DNA of 10,194 bases from Clostridia bacterium (GTDB lineage: Bacteria; Bacillota_A; Clostridia; Christensenellales; Aristaeellaceae), in the NCBI GenBank assembly GCA_017938645.1, contig JAGBBE010000127.1:1-10194 (forward strand). Reading direction: 5' to 3'. The notes beneath the pieces were generated by a model. The model was not told the DNA's origin. It saw nothing but the letters and a program-made list of their open reading frames with translations, and made no database searches. The position numbers and the translations under genes were made by a program. Below are positions 3,787-10,194 of the stretch, piece by piece; position 1 is the first letter of the stretch; every line of letters starts with the position of its first letter.

Positions 3787-3828
3787 AAAAAATAATCCTG
3801 TAGACATTGTATCAAAATCTACAGGATT
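3787..3828 (-). terminator. Terminator of tRNA-Trp
   Basis: On the minus strand AATCCTGTAGA and TCTACAGGATT (plus-strand arms 3794-3804 and 3818-3828) form an 11-bp stem with a 13-base loop, followed by a run of T (3787-3792). It starts four bases after the tRNA CCA end. Confidence 0.85.
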
Positions 3829-3831
3829 AGG

Positions 3832-3905
3832 TGGCAGGGGCAGAAGGATTCGAACCCTCAACAAAGGTTTTGGAGACCCACGTGTTACCATTACACCATG
3901 CCCCT
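3832..3905 (-). tRNA. tRNA-Trp, anticodon CCA
   Basis: The minus strand folds into a standard cloverleaf. The acceptor arms AGGGGCA (3899-3905) and TGCCCCT (3836-3842) pair fully. The seven-base anticodon loop CTCCAAA (3869-3875) has CCA at 3871-3873, reading UGG, and the T arm is GAGGG-TTCGAAT-CCTTC. G73 and the CCA end (3832-3834) are encoded. It delivers tryptophan to the ribosome. It has its own promoter and terminator and lies downstream of the C26 hydrolase gene on the same strand. Its 3' end points toward the accessory region; tRNA 3' ends are frequent integration targets, so this may be the edge of the element, but no duplicated 3' fragment is seen in the window. Confidence 0.95.
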
Positions 3906-3919
3906 TAGCACGATAATGG

Positions 3920-3948
3920 ATTTTACACGCATTTTTCTCTTTTGTCAA
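3920..3948 (-). promoter_or_regulatory. Sigma-A promoter of tRNA-Trp
   Basis: On the minus strand TTGACA (3943-3948) is followed after 17 bases by TAAAAT (3920-3925), with transcription expected to start a few bases before the mature tRNA end at 3905. Near-consensus in both boxes and spacing. Confidence 0.85.
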
Positions 3949-3969
3949 GCCTTTATTTTGGATTTTGCG

Positions 3970-4713
3970 TTATTTGCTTTCGCCGTATACGGCTGCGGCA
4001 TAGGTAAAGGCGTCAAACAGCGCACTGGAATGCACATCACGGTCGAAGAACAATTCGGGGTGCCACTGCACACCCACGCAGAAGGGCATGTTGGGATGTT
4101 CAATGGCCTCGATCACGCCGTCCTCGGCATAGGCGGCAATGCGCATGCAGGGAGCAGGCTCTTTCACCGCTTCATGATGGAAGGAATTGACCCGGAAGCT
4201 GAGGTCCATCTCGATGGAATGCAGCAGCGTTCCTTCCACAGCCGTTACGCTGTGAGTTCGATGGTATCCGCGCGCAGTCTGGCTGTGCAGAATCGGCGGA
4301 TTCCCCTCCTGCGTACGGAACTGACTGGGCAGATCCTGCCACAAGCTTCCTCCGAGGACCACATTGAGGATTTGAACGCCGCGACATATGCCGAAAACAG
4401 GCATTTTGCGCCTGACAGCAGCCCGAATCAGCCGCGTTTCGAATTCATCGCGCGGAGGATTGACTTCGCCGAGATTCTGCGCAGGCGCTTCGTTGTACAG
4501 CGCCGGATCAACGTCGTTGCCTCCGGCCAGCAGAATGCCGTCCAGCCTGTCAAGACAGCGTTCAAGCGCTTCCCCCTCCATATCGTAGCTGAGAAGCACG
4601 GGAATGCCTCCGCTGTTTCGCACGGCACGCATGTAGGGACGTGCGATGCTGTGGGTATCTTCATCTTTATTGATGCTTCCGGCAATACCGATCATGGGAT
4701 ACTGAGTGGTCAT
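3970..4713 (-). CDS. Peptidase C26 / gamma-glutamyl-gamma-aminobutyrate hydrolase family protein
   Basis: A 247-residue class I glutamine-amidotransferase-like hydrolase, expected in the cytosol. Family members (PuuD type) hydrolyse gamma-glutamyl bonds, for example gamma-Glu-GABA in polyamine breakdown; the true substrate here is not known. Visible signatures are PMIGIAGS at the N-terminus, the LLAGGNDVDPALY motif (61-73), the nucleophile Cys110 in FGICRGVQ, an SFHHEAV segment with His179/His180, and the catalytic pair His218 and Glu220 in GVQWHPE. The length is normal for the family and all catalytic residues are present. The start ATG at 4713 follows a GAAAGGAAGG site; an in-frame ATG at 4746 would lie upstream of that site and is rejected. 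No terminator is obvious before the tRNA-Trp promoter downstream. No linked polyamine genes are in view. Confidence 0.9.
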   Translation of the reverse strand: MTTQYPMIGIAGSINKDEDTHSIARPYMRAVRNSGGIPVLLSYDMEGEALERCLDRLDGILLAGGNDVDPALYNEAPAQNLGEVNPPRDEFETRLIRAAVRRKMPVFGICRGVQILNVVLGGSLWQDLPSQFRTQEGNPPILHSQTARGYHRTHSVTAVEGTLLHSIEMDLSFRVNSFHHEAVKEPAPCMRIAAYAEDGVIEAIEHPNMPFCVGVQWHPELFFDRDVHSSALFDAFTYAAAVYGESK

Positions 4714-4796
4714 AAACGCTGCCTTCCTTTCATAAACAGAGGACATAAAGGGTAGATAGACATTTCGCCAGCCAGCCGGTCATTCCTGCCGTCAAA

Positions 4797-4837
4797 TCAA
4801 AAAACGCCAAAAGGACGACTGCGCATGGCAGCCGTCC
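4797..4837 (-). terminator. Terminator of the SASP gene pair
   Basis: On the minus strand GGACGGCTGC and GCAGTCGTCC (plus-strand arms 4828-4837 and 4813-4822) form a 10-bp stem with one G-T pair and a five-base loop. TTTT, GGCG and a further T-run follow. It lies 16 bp after the second spore-protein gene. Confidence 0.85.
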
Positions 4838-4853
4838 CTCTGGTATATGCTGT

Positions 4854-5087
4854 TTACTGCTGAGTACCGCCGCTCATGGCGCGCTCGGCATTTTCAATCA
4901 GGCGCTTGACCATGTAGCCGCCGATGTAACCGGCCTGACGGCTGGGCAGGTCGCCGTTGTAACCCTGCTTGAGGTTGATGCCAAGCTCGTTGGCGATCTC
5001 ATACTTCATATTGTTGAGGGCCTGCTTGGCTTCAGGTACCACAGCACGATTGCTGGAGGAAGAACTGGTCTGCTGATTCTGGAACAT
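4854..5087 (-). CDS. Alpha/beta-type small acid-soluble spore protein, 77 aa
   Basis: SASPs of this family coat DNA in the dormant spore, protecting it from UV and chemicals, and are degraded as amino-acid stores at germination. The conserved core is complete: a KYEIANELGINL segment containing the expected germination-protease site (E-I-A) and the GYIGGYMVKRLIENAE DNA-binding segment near the C-terminus. The N-terminus is a Ser/Gln/Asn-rich tail. At 77 residues it has the usual family length. The start follows GAGGTGAAGG. It is the second of two tandem paralogues, 28 bp after the first, with a shared terminator. Expression late in the forespore is expected from the family. Confidence 0.95.
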   Translation of the reverse strand: MFQNQQTSSSSSNRAVVPEAKQALNNMKYEIANELGINLKQGYNGDLPSRQAGYIGGYMVKRLIENAERAMSGGTQQ

Positions 5088-5115
5088 TTTCCTTCACCTC
5101 GTCAAAAATTCGCTG

Positions 5116-5343
5116 TTACTTTCCGGCCATCTGGCGTTCGGCCTGCTCGATCAGGCGCTTGACCATGTAGCCGCCCACATAGCCGTTTTCCCTTGCGGTC
5201 AGGTCGCCGTTGTAGCCCTGCTTGAGGTTGATGCCAAGCTCACGGGCGATCTCATACTTCATGTTGTTGAGAGCTTCCTTGGCCTGGGGCACCTCGGGAC
5301 GGCTGGAATTACCGGTGTTCTGATTCGTCTGCTGGTTCTGCAT
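5116..5343 (-). CDS. Alpha/beta-type small acid-soluble spore protein, 75 aa
   Basis: A close paralogue of the following gene: the shared core runs from ALNNMKYEIA through ELGINLKQGYNGDL to GGYMVKRLIE, while the N-terminal 15 or so residues and the extreme C-terminus differ. It contains the same germination-protease recognition segment (KYEIARE) and the GYVGGYMVKRLIEQAE DNA-binding motif. The start is set by GGAGGTGA a few bases upstream. It is first in the two-gene unit and divergent from the ribosomal-protein promoter. Its presence shows the host makes endospores, or descends from organisms that did. Confidence 0.95.
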   Translation of the reverse strand: MQNQQTNQNTGNSSRPEVPQAKEALNNMKYEIARELGINLKQGYNGDLTARENGYVGGYMVKRLIEQAERQMAGK

Positions 5344-5375
5344 TCGTCGTTCACCTCCTCAACTGGATTCACCGC

Positions 5376-5403
5376 TATTGTGGGTTGAGCAGGTTCAAAA
5401 TAC
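5376..5403 (-). promoter_or_regulatory. Possible forespore (sigma-G-like) promoter for the SASP pair
   Basis: On the minus strand GTATT (5399-5403) and CACAATA (5376-5382) are separated by 16 bases, loosely resembling forespore sigma boxes, and lie about 35 bp before the first SASP start. The match is imperfect; position and gene type are the main support. Confidence 0.3.
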
Positions 5404-5451
5404 GCTGCCAATTGTTATCTTGGAAAGTTTGAAAAAAACATGGAAAAAAGC

Positions 5452-5479
5452 TTGACATTCGGGCAAAAGCGGATATAAT
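5452..5479 (+). promoter_or_regulatory. Strong sigma-A promoter of rplJ-rplL
   Basis: TTGACA (5452-5457) and TATAAT (5474-5479) match consensus exactly and are 16 bases apart. Transcription should begin around 5486, leaving a leader of roughly 170 nt before rplJ. Confidence 0.9.
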
Positions 5480-5489
5480 AATACACGAT

Positions 5490-5622
5490 TCTTTGGAAAC
5501 CTAATGCCGAAGACAGCGGGTCGGTTGCGAAAGCGCCTTAAAATGTTCCCGCCGAGGTGTAAGGCGGGAGTAATCTCCCCTGCGACTAGTTCGCCCTTGC
5601 GCCTGCAAGGGTTTTCTTTTTG
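5490..5622 (+). ncRNA. Ribosomal protein L10 leader
   Basis: The leader has the features expected of the L10 autoregulatory RNA of Bacillota: a GCCGAAGACAGCGGG segment, a CCTTAAAAT bulge region, and a CCCGCCGAGG segment complementary to the AGCGGG block, ahead of a terminator. In the known system the L10(L12)4 complex binds this RNA when in excess and lowers expression of its own operon. Here it lies between a strong promoter and rplJ, as expected. Boundaries are approximate. Confidence 0.85.
5594..5621 (+). terminator. Attenuator terminator in the L10 leader
   Basis: CCCTTGC (5594-5600) and GCAAGGG (5605-5611) form a perfect 7-bp stem with loop GCCT, followed by TTTTCTTTTT. It sits 37 bp before the rplJ start inside the transcript, so it must be conditional, most likely controlled by L10 binding upstream. 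Confidence 0.85.
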
Positions 5623-5658
5623 GAATCGCAGATTTTCAAGAAGGAGGTGCAACCCCCA

Positions 5659-6171
5659 ATGAGCAAGAATCTCGAGCTGAAGAAGCAGGTCGTTAGCGAC
5701 ATCGTGAAGAAGTTTCAGGATGCGCAGAGCGTGATGATCGTGAACTACAACGGCCTGACCGTGGAACAGGTGACTGGTCTGCGTGCCCAGTTCCGTGCTG
5801 CCGGCGTTGAATACGTTGTTCTGAAGAACACCCTGGTGCGCCGTGCTCTGGCTGAACTGAACATCGAGGGCCTGGATGAGGTGCTGAACGGCCCCTCTGC
5901 GTTCGCCTTTGGCATGAACGATCCCGTGAGCCCCGCGAAGATCATCAATGACTTCGTAACCAAGAACAAGACTGAAGCCATCTCCATCAAGGCTGGCCTG
6001 CTGGGCCACGACGTGATGTCTATGGATCAGATCAAGGCGCTGGCCGAAATGCCCAGCCGCGAAGTGCTGCTGGCCCGCTTGGTTGGCAGCCTGCAGAGCA
6101 GCATCGCTGGCTTCGTGCGCGTTCTGGACGCTATCGCGAAGAAGGATTCCGAAGCTGCCCCCGAAGCGTAA
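5659..6171 (+). CDS. rplJ: 50S ribosomal protein L10
   Basis: L10 anchors the L7/L12 dimers to 23S rRNA to form the ribosomal stalk that recruits translation factors. The 170-residue product shows the family hallmarks: KKQVVSDIVKKFQDAQSVMIVNY at the N-terminus, GLTVEQVTGLRAQFRAAG, VVLKNTLVRRAL, and the C-terminal helix carrying the L12-binding region. The start ATG at 5659 follows AAGGAGGTG (5641-5649); an in-frame TTG at 5620 lies in the attenuator T-run and is rejected. rplL follows 62 bp later. Regulation is by the L10 leader and its attenuator. Codon use is strongly biased, as in highly expressed genes. It is unusual that rplK-rplA are not just upstream. Confidence 0.97.
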   Translation: MSKNLELKKQVVSDIVKKFQDAQSVMIVNYNGLTVEQVTGLRAQFRAAGVEYVVLKNTLVRRALAELNIEGLDEVLNGPSAFAFGMNDPVSPAKIINDFVTKNKTEAISIKAGLLGHDVMSMDQIKALAEMPSREVLLARLVGSLQSSIAGFVRVLDAIAKKDSEAAPEA

Positions 6172-6233
6172 TTCGCTTCCCCCATTATTCTAAGCTAAAA
6201 TACGTAATTTGATTTGAATGGAGGCTATTCACA

Positions 6234-6605
6234 ATGACTCACGCTGAAATCATTGAGATGATTGAGAAGATGACCGTTCTGGAACTGAACGATCTCGTTA
6301 AGGCCCTGGAAGAGCACTTTGGCGTTTCCGCCGCTGCCGCTGTCGTCGCCGTTCCTGGCGCTGGCGCTGCTGCCGCTGCTGCTGAAGAAGAGAAGACCGA
6401 GTTCGACGCCATCCTGAAGGATGCCGGCTCCGAGAAGATCAAGGTCATCAAGGTTATCCGCGAGCTGACCGGCCTGGGCCTGAAGGAAGCCAAGGACTTC
6501 GTGGAATCTGCTCCCAAGACCATCAAGGAAGCTGCTTCCAAGGAAGAGTGCGAGAAGATCAAGGCGAAGCTGGCCGAAGTTGGCGCCACCGTCGAAATCA
6601 AGTAA
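6234..6605 (+). CDS. rplL: 50S ribosomal protein L7/L12
   Basis: This is the stalk protein that binds elongation and initiation factors. It has 123 residues, the normal length. The N-terminal dimerisation and L10-binding helices are about residues 1-30, an Ala-rich flexible hinge runs about 33-52, and the C-terminal domain has the conserved [20 protein letters not shown] stretch followed by VESAP and the terminal [13 protein letters not shown] at 6221-6225 precedes the ATG at 6234. It is co-transcribed with rplJ and ended by the strong terminator at 6630, rather than continuing into rpoB. Confidence 0.97.
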   Translation: MTHAEIIEMIEKMTVLELNDLVKALEEHFGVSAAAAVVAVPGAGAAAAAAEEEKTEFDAILKDAGSEKIKVIKVIRELTGLGLKEAKDFVESAPKTIKEAASKEECEKIKAKLAEVGATVEIK

Positions 6606-6629
6606 TCTCGATTTCCTTTGTGAAACCGC

Positions 6630-6659
6630 AGGAGCTCCGTGTACACGGAGCTCCTTTTT
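6630..6659 (+). terminator. Terminator of rplJ-rplL
   Basis: Bases 6630-6655 form a perfect 26-bp palindrome (arms AGGAGCTCCGTG and complement) that gives an 11-bp stem with a small loop, followed by five T. It lies 24 bp after the rplL stop. Confidence 0.9.
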
Positions 6660-6666
6660 CATATAC

Positions 6667-6704
6667 AAAAGGCAGAATCCGCACGAAGACGGACTCTGCC
6701 TTTT
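6667..6704. terminator. Bidirectional terminator between rplL and the AraC regulator
   Basis: AAAAGGCAGA (6667-6676) and TCTGCCTTTT (6695-6704) pair, with inner TCCG/CGGA pairs around a loop. A-runs and T-runs on both sides let it work in either direction. On the minus strand it ends the AraC-family gene, whose stop is at 6708. Confidence 0.85.
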
Positions 6705-6707
6705 ATC

Positions 6708-8930
6708 TTATTTCTGCGCTCTCATTTCGCTGGGCGTAATGCCATAGCGTTTCTTGAAAGCTCTTCGGAAGGTGGTCGGATTGTTATATCCAAGATCTGC
6801 AAACAAATTGGTCAGATTGCATTCCGGGTTTGCCAGTCTGCGCGCAGCTTCATTCAGCCTCAGCGTTTCCAGATAGACCGAGAAATTCTGACCTGTTTTC
6901 CCCTTGAACAGGTGTGACAGATAGCTTTCCGACATATTGAAGCGGTCGGAGAGCTTGCTCAGACACATGGACGGATCAGCATAATTTTCCTGCAGGTAGC
7001 GCTCCACATCCGGAATCGGGTCGGAAGGCTCAGCAGAACGGGTGAAGAATCTGCACAGCTGCTGAGCACAGTCCTCAAGCGTTGGGAAATTCGGCTGTTC
7101 GTTCAGTCTCTGTTCAATCCGGGTGAGCCTCTCCTCATCCTCTGCATTCGAAGGCTCGATCAGGAAGCGCGCCTTGAGAAGCGTATTCTTCAGGTCGCTC
7201 AAAAGGAAGTTGAGCTGCGTAATAGGAAGCGTACGCTCCAGCATGTTCTCACGGTGAATCAGCGCGAACATCTCCACCACCTGTTCTCGGTTGCCAGTGG
7301 TGATGAAATGCTGAAGCTTTGCGGAGATTTCCACCGGATAATAGACGCTCGCGGTATCCTTGCGCATCATCTCATACGGCAGAAAAATATGATGCTTTGC
7401 CGTATAGCGCGCTGCAGTGCGCGCCTGTTCATAGGATTCCCACAGATTCTGCGGCTGCGTGCATTGAGTTCCCACGCCTGCATAGAACCACAGTCCATGC
7501 TCATCGCTCAGATCCTCATGCAGCTGCACCACACGCTTTTGCAGATCCATCAGCGGATCCTGCGTATCCCGATCATAGGTAACAAGCGCGATGAAGGAAC
7601 GATCCAGCGTTGTATAGTAGCACATGGGGCAGGCAACGCTCAGATACTTCTCCAAGTGTTCGGCAATCAGGTCATACTCTGCATTTGCGTCCATGGCTGT
7701 ATAATCCTGCCGGTGTGCCACACAGTAGAGAACATAAAAGCGGTATTCGCCGCTGAGGCCGAGGAAATCCATCATATATGCGAATTCCTCTTTGGACGCA
7801 ACATGACCGGAAAGAAGCTTTCTGAGGTAGCTGGTGCGCAGCATCGGGCGCTGGGAGTCCATCTCCTGCTGCAGCAGATCGCGGTCGCCCTCCGCTTTTT
7901 TCAGCTGACGGTCCAGCTGATGGAGCGGCCGGAGCTGTCTTCTGACAAGCATAAAAATCATGGCGCAGCCCATCAGCAGCGCAACGAGCATCATCAGCCA
8001 GAAAATGATATCATAATTGCCCAAAGCAGCGTCGCACAGATTCTTCGGAAGCGCGATGGTGTATTGCCAGTCGTTATAAGCGCTTGTACGATGGATCAGA
8101 TGCATATCGTCCAGCACGCCGTGGGTGCTCTTTTCAAAGGATATATCGCTCATCCTTTTGGCCAAAGCTTCGCCTTCAGAATTTTGGGTCAGCAAAAGCT
8201 GACGTGCGCCCTTTTGATCGCGCACGAGCAAAACCGCCTGCTCATAAGCCTGCTGCGGAAGAAAGCGCTTACGCAGCTTGGCCATATCCAGTTCAAACCA
8301 GATCACGGCAGGTATTCTCTTATTCATGATCGCGTCGATATCACGGATGTAGATAGCGTCGTTTGCCCGGCCGGTATACGGCGAAATATCCATGCAGCCG
8401 CCTGCGCCTGCAGAACTCAGCACCATCTCCAGCCACGGCTCAAATCCGCCGGGATGATAGATGCGGTAGTCCTCATAGAACTGCCTGACCTCGGTGAACT
8501 GACTGGCCGAGATGACATAGCCGGAATTTTTCATATATATGCGATCTTCAATCACAGGAAGATCAGAAATGCTGTATATGCGGGAAGTCAGCGTCTGCAT
8601 TACTTCATACGCCGTATAAATATACCCTTTTTGATGAATACCTTCCATGCCGGCAAAGCGCACAAAGGTGTTGTCAATCAGCAGCTGACGGGTATATCCA
8701 TCCATAGCGGAAAGATCATCATCCCAATCCAGAATGTCCTGCTCCAATTCCACAGCGCGGTGTTCCCAGAAGCTTTCGCGTGCATTCTGCGTGGAGGACG
8801 TATACAGGATTACACCGAGAGCCAGACACAGCAGCAGGAATAAAATATAAGAAACAGCCAGTCTAAGCGAAAAAGAGGCATTACCGTCTTGTTTTTGTAC
8901 TGAGCCCGGCCTGAAAAAAGGTATCGTCAC
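6708..8930 (-). CDS. Membrane-anchored AraC-family transcriptional regulator, 740 aa
   Basis: Two-part sensor-regulator in the cell membrane. Residues about 24-43 form a first transmembrane helix. About 44-305 form an extracellular sensor region of Cache-like size. A second transmembrane helix is at about 306-327. A cytosolic linker with a basic/acidic coiled-coil stretch (RRQLRPLHQLDRQLKKAEG) follows. Residues about 637-738 are the AraC-type double helix-turn-helix: DVERYLQENYADPSMCLSKL, LSDRFNMSESYLSHLFK, then FADLGYNNPTTFRRAFKKRYGITPSE. Such proteins typically sense a carbohydrate outside the cell and activate a neighbouring ABC transporter, which fits the divergent binding-protein gene. 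The start is GTG at 8928-8930; the ribosome site AGGGGG is poor, and no ATG precedes the first membrane helix. The direct ligand is unknown. Confidence 0.92.
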   Translation of the reverse strand: MTIPFFRPGSVQKQDGNASFSLRLAVSYILFLLLCLALGVILYTSSTQNARESFWEHRAVELEQDILDWDDDLSAMDGYTRQLLIDNTFVRFAGMEGIHQKGYIYTAYEVMQTLTSRIYSISDLPVIEDRIYMKNSGYVISASQFTEVRQFYEDYRIYHPGGFEPWLEMVLSSAGAGGCMDISPYTGRANDAIYIRDIDAIMNKRIPAVIWFELDMAKLRKRFLPQQAYEQAVLLVRDQKGARQLLLTQNSEGEALAKRMSDISFEKSTHGVLDDMHLIHRTSAYNDWQYTIALPKNLCDAALGNYDIIFWLMMLVALLMGCAMIFMLVRRQLRPLHQLDRQLKKAEGDRDLLQQEMDSQRPMLRTSYLRKLLSGHVASKEEFAYMMDFLGLSGEYRFYVLYCVAHRQDYTAMDANAEYDLIAEHLEKYLSVACPMCYYTTLDRSFIALVTYDRDTQDPLMDLQKRVVQLHEDLSDEHGLWFYAGVGTQCTQPQNLWESYEQARTAARYTAKHHIFLPYEMMRKDTASVYYPVEISAKLQHFITTGNREQVVEMFALIHRENMLERTLPITQLNFLLSDLKNTLLKARFLIEPSNAEDEERLTRIEQRLNEQPNFPTLEDCAQQLCRFFTRSAEPSDPIPDVERYLQENYADPSMCLSKLSDRFNMSESYLSHLFKGKTGQNFSVYLETLRLNEAARRLANPECNLTNLFADLGYNNPTTFRRAFKKRYGITPSEMRAQK

Positions 8931-8975
8931 GGAGGAAAGCCCCCTAAAAAATAAAGTACTTACATGATAGACACT

Positions 8976-9003
8976 ATTGTAACAGAAAAATGAGATTTTT
9001 CAA
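8976..9003 (-). promoter_or_regulatory. Promoter of the AraC-family regulator
   Basis: On the minus strand TTGAAA (8998-9003) and TACAAT (8976-8981) are 16 bases apart and about 45 bp before the GTG start. Confidence 0.65.
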
Positions 9004-9017
9004 GGCTTTGAAGCCTT
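9002..9017. repeat. Inverted repeat in the divergent regulatory region
   Basis: AAGGC and GCCTT arms flank TTTGAA, immediately upstream of the regulator -35 box. It could be an operator for a dimeric regulator at this divergent promoter region. No direct evidence. Confidence 0.3.
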
Positions 9018-9078
9018 TGAGGATGCAATATTTGATTGGCAAAAAGCAGCATTTGTACCCCTTTTCAAGAAGTGTTTC

Positions 9079-9107
9079 TTGCGCAGAAAAACGCTTTTTG
9101 TTATGCT
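9079..9107 (+). promoter_or_regulatory. Possible promoter of the solute-binding protein gene
   Basis: TTGCGC (9079-9084) and TATGCT (9102-9107) are 17 bases apart. Both boxes are weaker than consensus, as expected for a promoter needing an activator such as the divergent AraC-type protein. Confidence 0.45.
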
Positions 9108-9120
9108 TTTGTCAAATCCA

Positions 9121-9149
9121 GCAGGGATGTGTGTTCAGATATTCCCTGC
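9121..9149 (+). promoter_or_regulatory. Leader hairpin at the predicted mRNA 5' end
   Basis: GCAGGGA (9121-9127) pairs exactly with TCCCTGC (9143-9149) around a 15-base loop. It lies close to the start expected from the promoter at 9079-9107 and 11 bp before the ribosome site. It could stabilise this highly expressed type of mRNA. No terminator T-run follows. Confidence 0.45.
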
Positions 9150-9177
9150 GGAAAATAAAAAGGAGGAACCAACCCTT

Positions 9178-10194
9178 ATGAAGAAACTGCTTGCTCTGGT
9201 TCTTGCTCTGGTTCTGTGCATGGGCATCGTGTCCGTGAACGCTGAAGCCGAGAAGCCCGAAAAGATCACCATCTTTATTGATGGCACCGTTGTGACCGAC
9301 GCCAACGGTCAGGATCAGTTCATCGCCCGCTGGGAAGAGCTGACCGGCATCGATCTGGAAATCATCCAGCCCGACCACGATGCTTACTATGACGTTCTGC
9401 AGCAGACCATCGCTTCCGGCGACTGGCCTGATGTCATGATTCTTTCCTCCACCTACTATTCCAGCTATGCCGCTGCCGGCGTGCTCTGGGATATGACCGA
9501 AGCCTGGGAAAACAGCGCCACCAAGAACTCCGGCCGCTGGCTGGGCGACAGCGTCATCGAAGGTCTGAAGATCGACGGCGCTCTCTACGGCTTTGCTCCC
9601 ACCCGCGGCAACGGCTGCGTGACCTATGTCAAGCAGACCTGGCTGGACGCCGTTGGCATGGAAGCTCCCACCACCTATGAAGAGTACCTGGCCATGTGCG
9701 ACGCCTTCGTCAACAAGGATCCCGACGGCGACGGCCAGAAGGACACCTATGCTGTTTCCGCTGCCGGCTTCATCGGCGCCGAAGCTCCCTTCATCAACTA
9801 TCTGCCCGAGTTCTATCAGGATGCGTGGCCCTCTTTCGCCAAGGGCGAGGACGGCGTGTGGTACGACGGCTTCACCACCGAGGCCATGAAGAACGCTCTG
9901 GCTCGTCTGAACGACGCCTACGTCAAGGGCTACATCGATCCCACCACCTTGACCAATGGTACCAAGGACTGCCGCAACAAGTTCTATGATGACACCTTCG
10001 GCGTGTTCACCTACTGGGCCGGCACCTGGGCCACCAACCTCAAGACCAACCTCGAAGCCAACAACAAGTCCGGCGAACTGGTTGCCCTGCCCCCGCTGGC
10101 TGAGGCCGAGCCCTACTTCGACCGCGTGCCTCCCGTATGGGCCATCTCCTCTACCTGCGAGAACCCCGAAGGCGTGTTCACCTGGTTCATCGAC
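9178..10194 (+). CDS. Extracellular solute-binding protein of an ABC transporter (partial, 3' end outside)
   Basis: The first 339 residues of a family 1 (LplA-like) solute-binding protein that delivers a substrate, usually an oligosaccharide, to an ABC importer. Residues 1-22 are a signal peptide (MKKLLALVLALVL core) with a likely type I cleavage after VNA or AEA; Cys14 lies inside the hydrophobic core and the usual lipobox is absent, so membrane anchoring is uncertain. Family signs are a KITIFIDGT strand, ASGDWPDVMIL, AAGVLWDMTEAWE, a GALYGFAPTRGN loop, TWLDAVGMEAPTTYEEY, and DPDGDGQKD (181-189), an acidic loop common in this group. AAAAGGAGGAACC precedes the ATG at 9178. The frame is open to the end of the window. 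The divergent AraC-type gene probably controls it; permease genes are expected downstream. Confidence 0.93.
   Translation, partial: MKKLLALVLALVLCMGIVSVNAEAEKPEKITIFIDGTVVTDANGQDQFIARWEELTGIDLEIIQPDHDAYYDVLQQTIASGDWPDVMILSSTYYSSYAAAGVLWDMTEAWENSATKNSGRWLGDSVIEGLKIDGALYGFAPTRGNGCVTYVKQTWLDAVGMEAPTTYEEYLAMCDAFVNKDPDGDGQKDTYAVSAAGFIGAEAPFINYLPEFYQDAWPSFAKGEDGVWYDGFTTEAMKNALARLNDAYVKGYIDPTTLTNGTKDCRNKFYDDTFGVFTYWAGTWATNLKTNLEANNKSGELVALPPLAEAEPYFDRVPPVWAISSTCENPEGVFTWFID

Noticed and set aside
3656..3948. Open frames on both strands across tRNA-Trp and its terminator
   Set aside because: They translate tRNA and terminator sequence and have no ribosome sites.
3898..4755. 285-codon plus-strand frame opposite the C26 hydrolase
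   Set aside because: Antisense of a gene with complete catalytic motifs; no family features of its own.
5395..6009. 204-codon minus-strand frame opposite the L10 leader and rplJ
   Set aside because: It overlaps the leader RNA and the certain L10 gene; no independent support.
7254..8843. 529-codon plus-strand frame opposite the AraC-family regulator
   Set aside because: Antisense shadow; composition rich in His and Ile typical of reversed coding sequence, and no ribosome site.

Overview
The window looks like chromosome from a spore-forming, gut-type Clostridia (Bacillota) into which, or next to which, an accessory (mobile-element-like) segment has been placed. Two alpha/beta-type spore proteins, strong AGGAGG ribosome sites, an L10 leader attenuator and an AraC regulator divergent from an ABC sugar-type binding protein all fit that assignment. 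I cannot name the species; a Christensenellales/Oscillospirales-like lineage is only a guess.

Layout. (1) 1-2652: a one-direction array of very small plus-strand genes (62-202 aa, plus a doubtful 24-aa one), each with its own AGGAGG-type site, closed by an intrinsic terminator. None has a function I can name with confidence; the 77-aa protein resembles small proteins of conjugative-element and phage accessory modules. The standout is that three of the gaps hold hammerhead ribozymes (164-224, 841-898, 1441-1516). All three have the CUGACGA / GAAA / GUC core, a covarying stem I, different stem II and III sequences, the same extra U after the CUGACGA box, and a predicted loop II pseudoknot with a compensatory change. 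In two of them the stop codon of the preceding reading frame is the UGA inside the ribozyme core. A fourth gap holds a terminator-like hairpin with a stop codon in its loop. The array therefore looks like an operon cut and attenuated at the RNA level under the influence of translation.

(2) 2653-3680: an AT-richer, gene-poor stretch with two GGCCAA(T/C)TGGCC palindromes, a cluster of nine GTAGCCAC repeats in both orientations around AT-rich DNA (iteron/origin-like), a possible 56-aa gene, a possibly frameshifted small minus-strand gene, and five copies of a CTTYTGAATC motif that also occurs in the small-gene array.

(3) 3787-3948: tRNA-Trp(CCA) on the minus strand with a consensus promoter and its own terminator. 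Its 3' end faces the accessory segment, so it is a candidate integration boundary.

(4) 3970-5343, minus strand: a peptidase C26 (gamma-glutamyl-GABA hydrolase-like) gene and two tandem alpha/beta SASP genes.

(5) 5452-6659, plus strand: sigma-A promoter, L10 leader with attenuator, rplJ, rplL and a terminator; this pair is cut off from its usual rplKA and rpoBC neighbours.

(6) 6667-10194: a 740-aa membrane-anchored AraC-family regulator (minus) divergent from an extracellular solute-binding protein (plus, running off the window end), a typical carbohydrate-uptake control pair.
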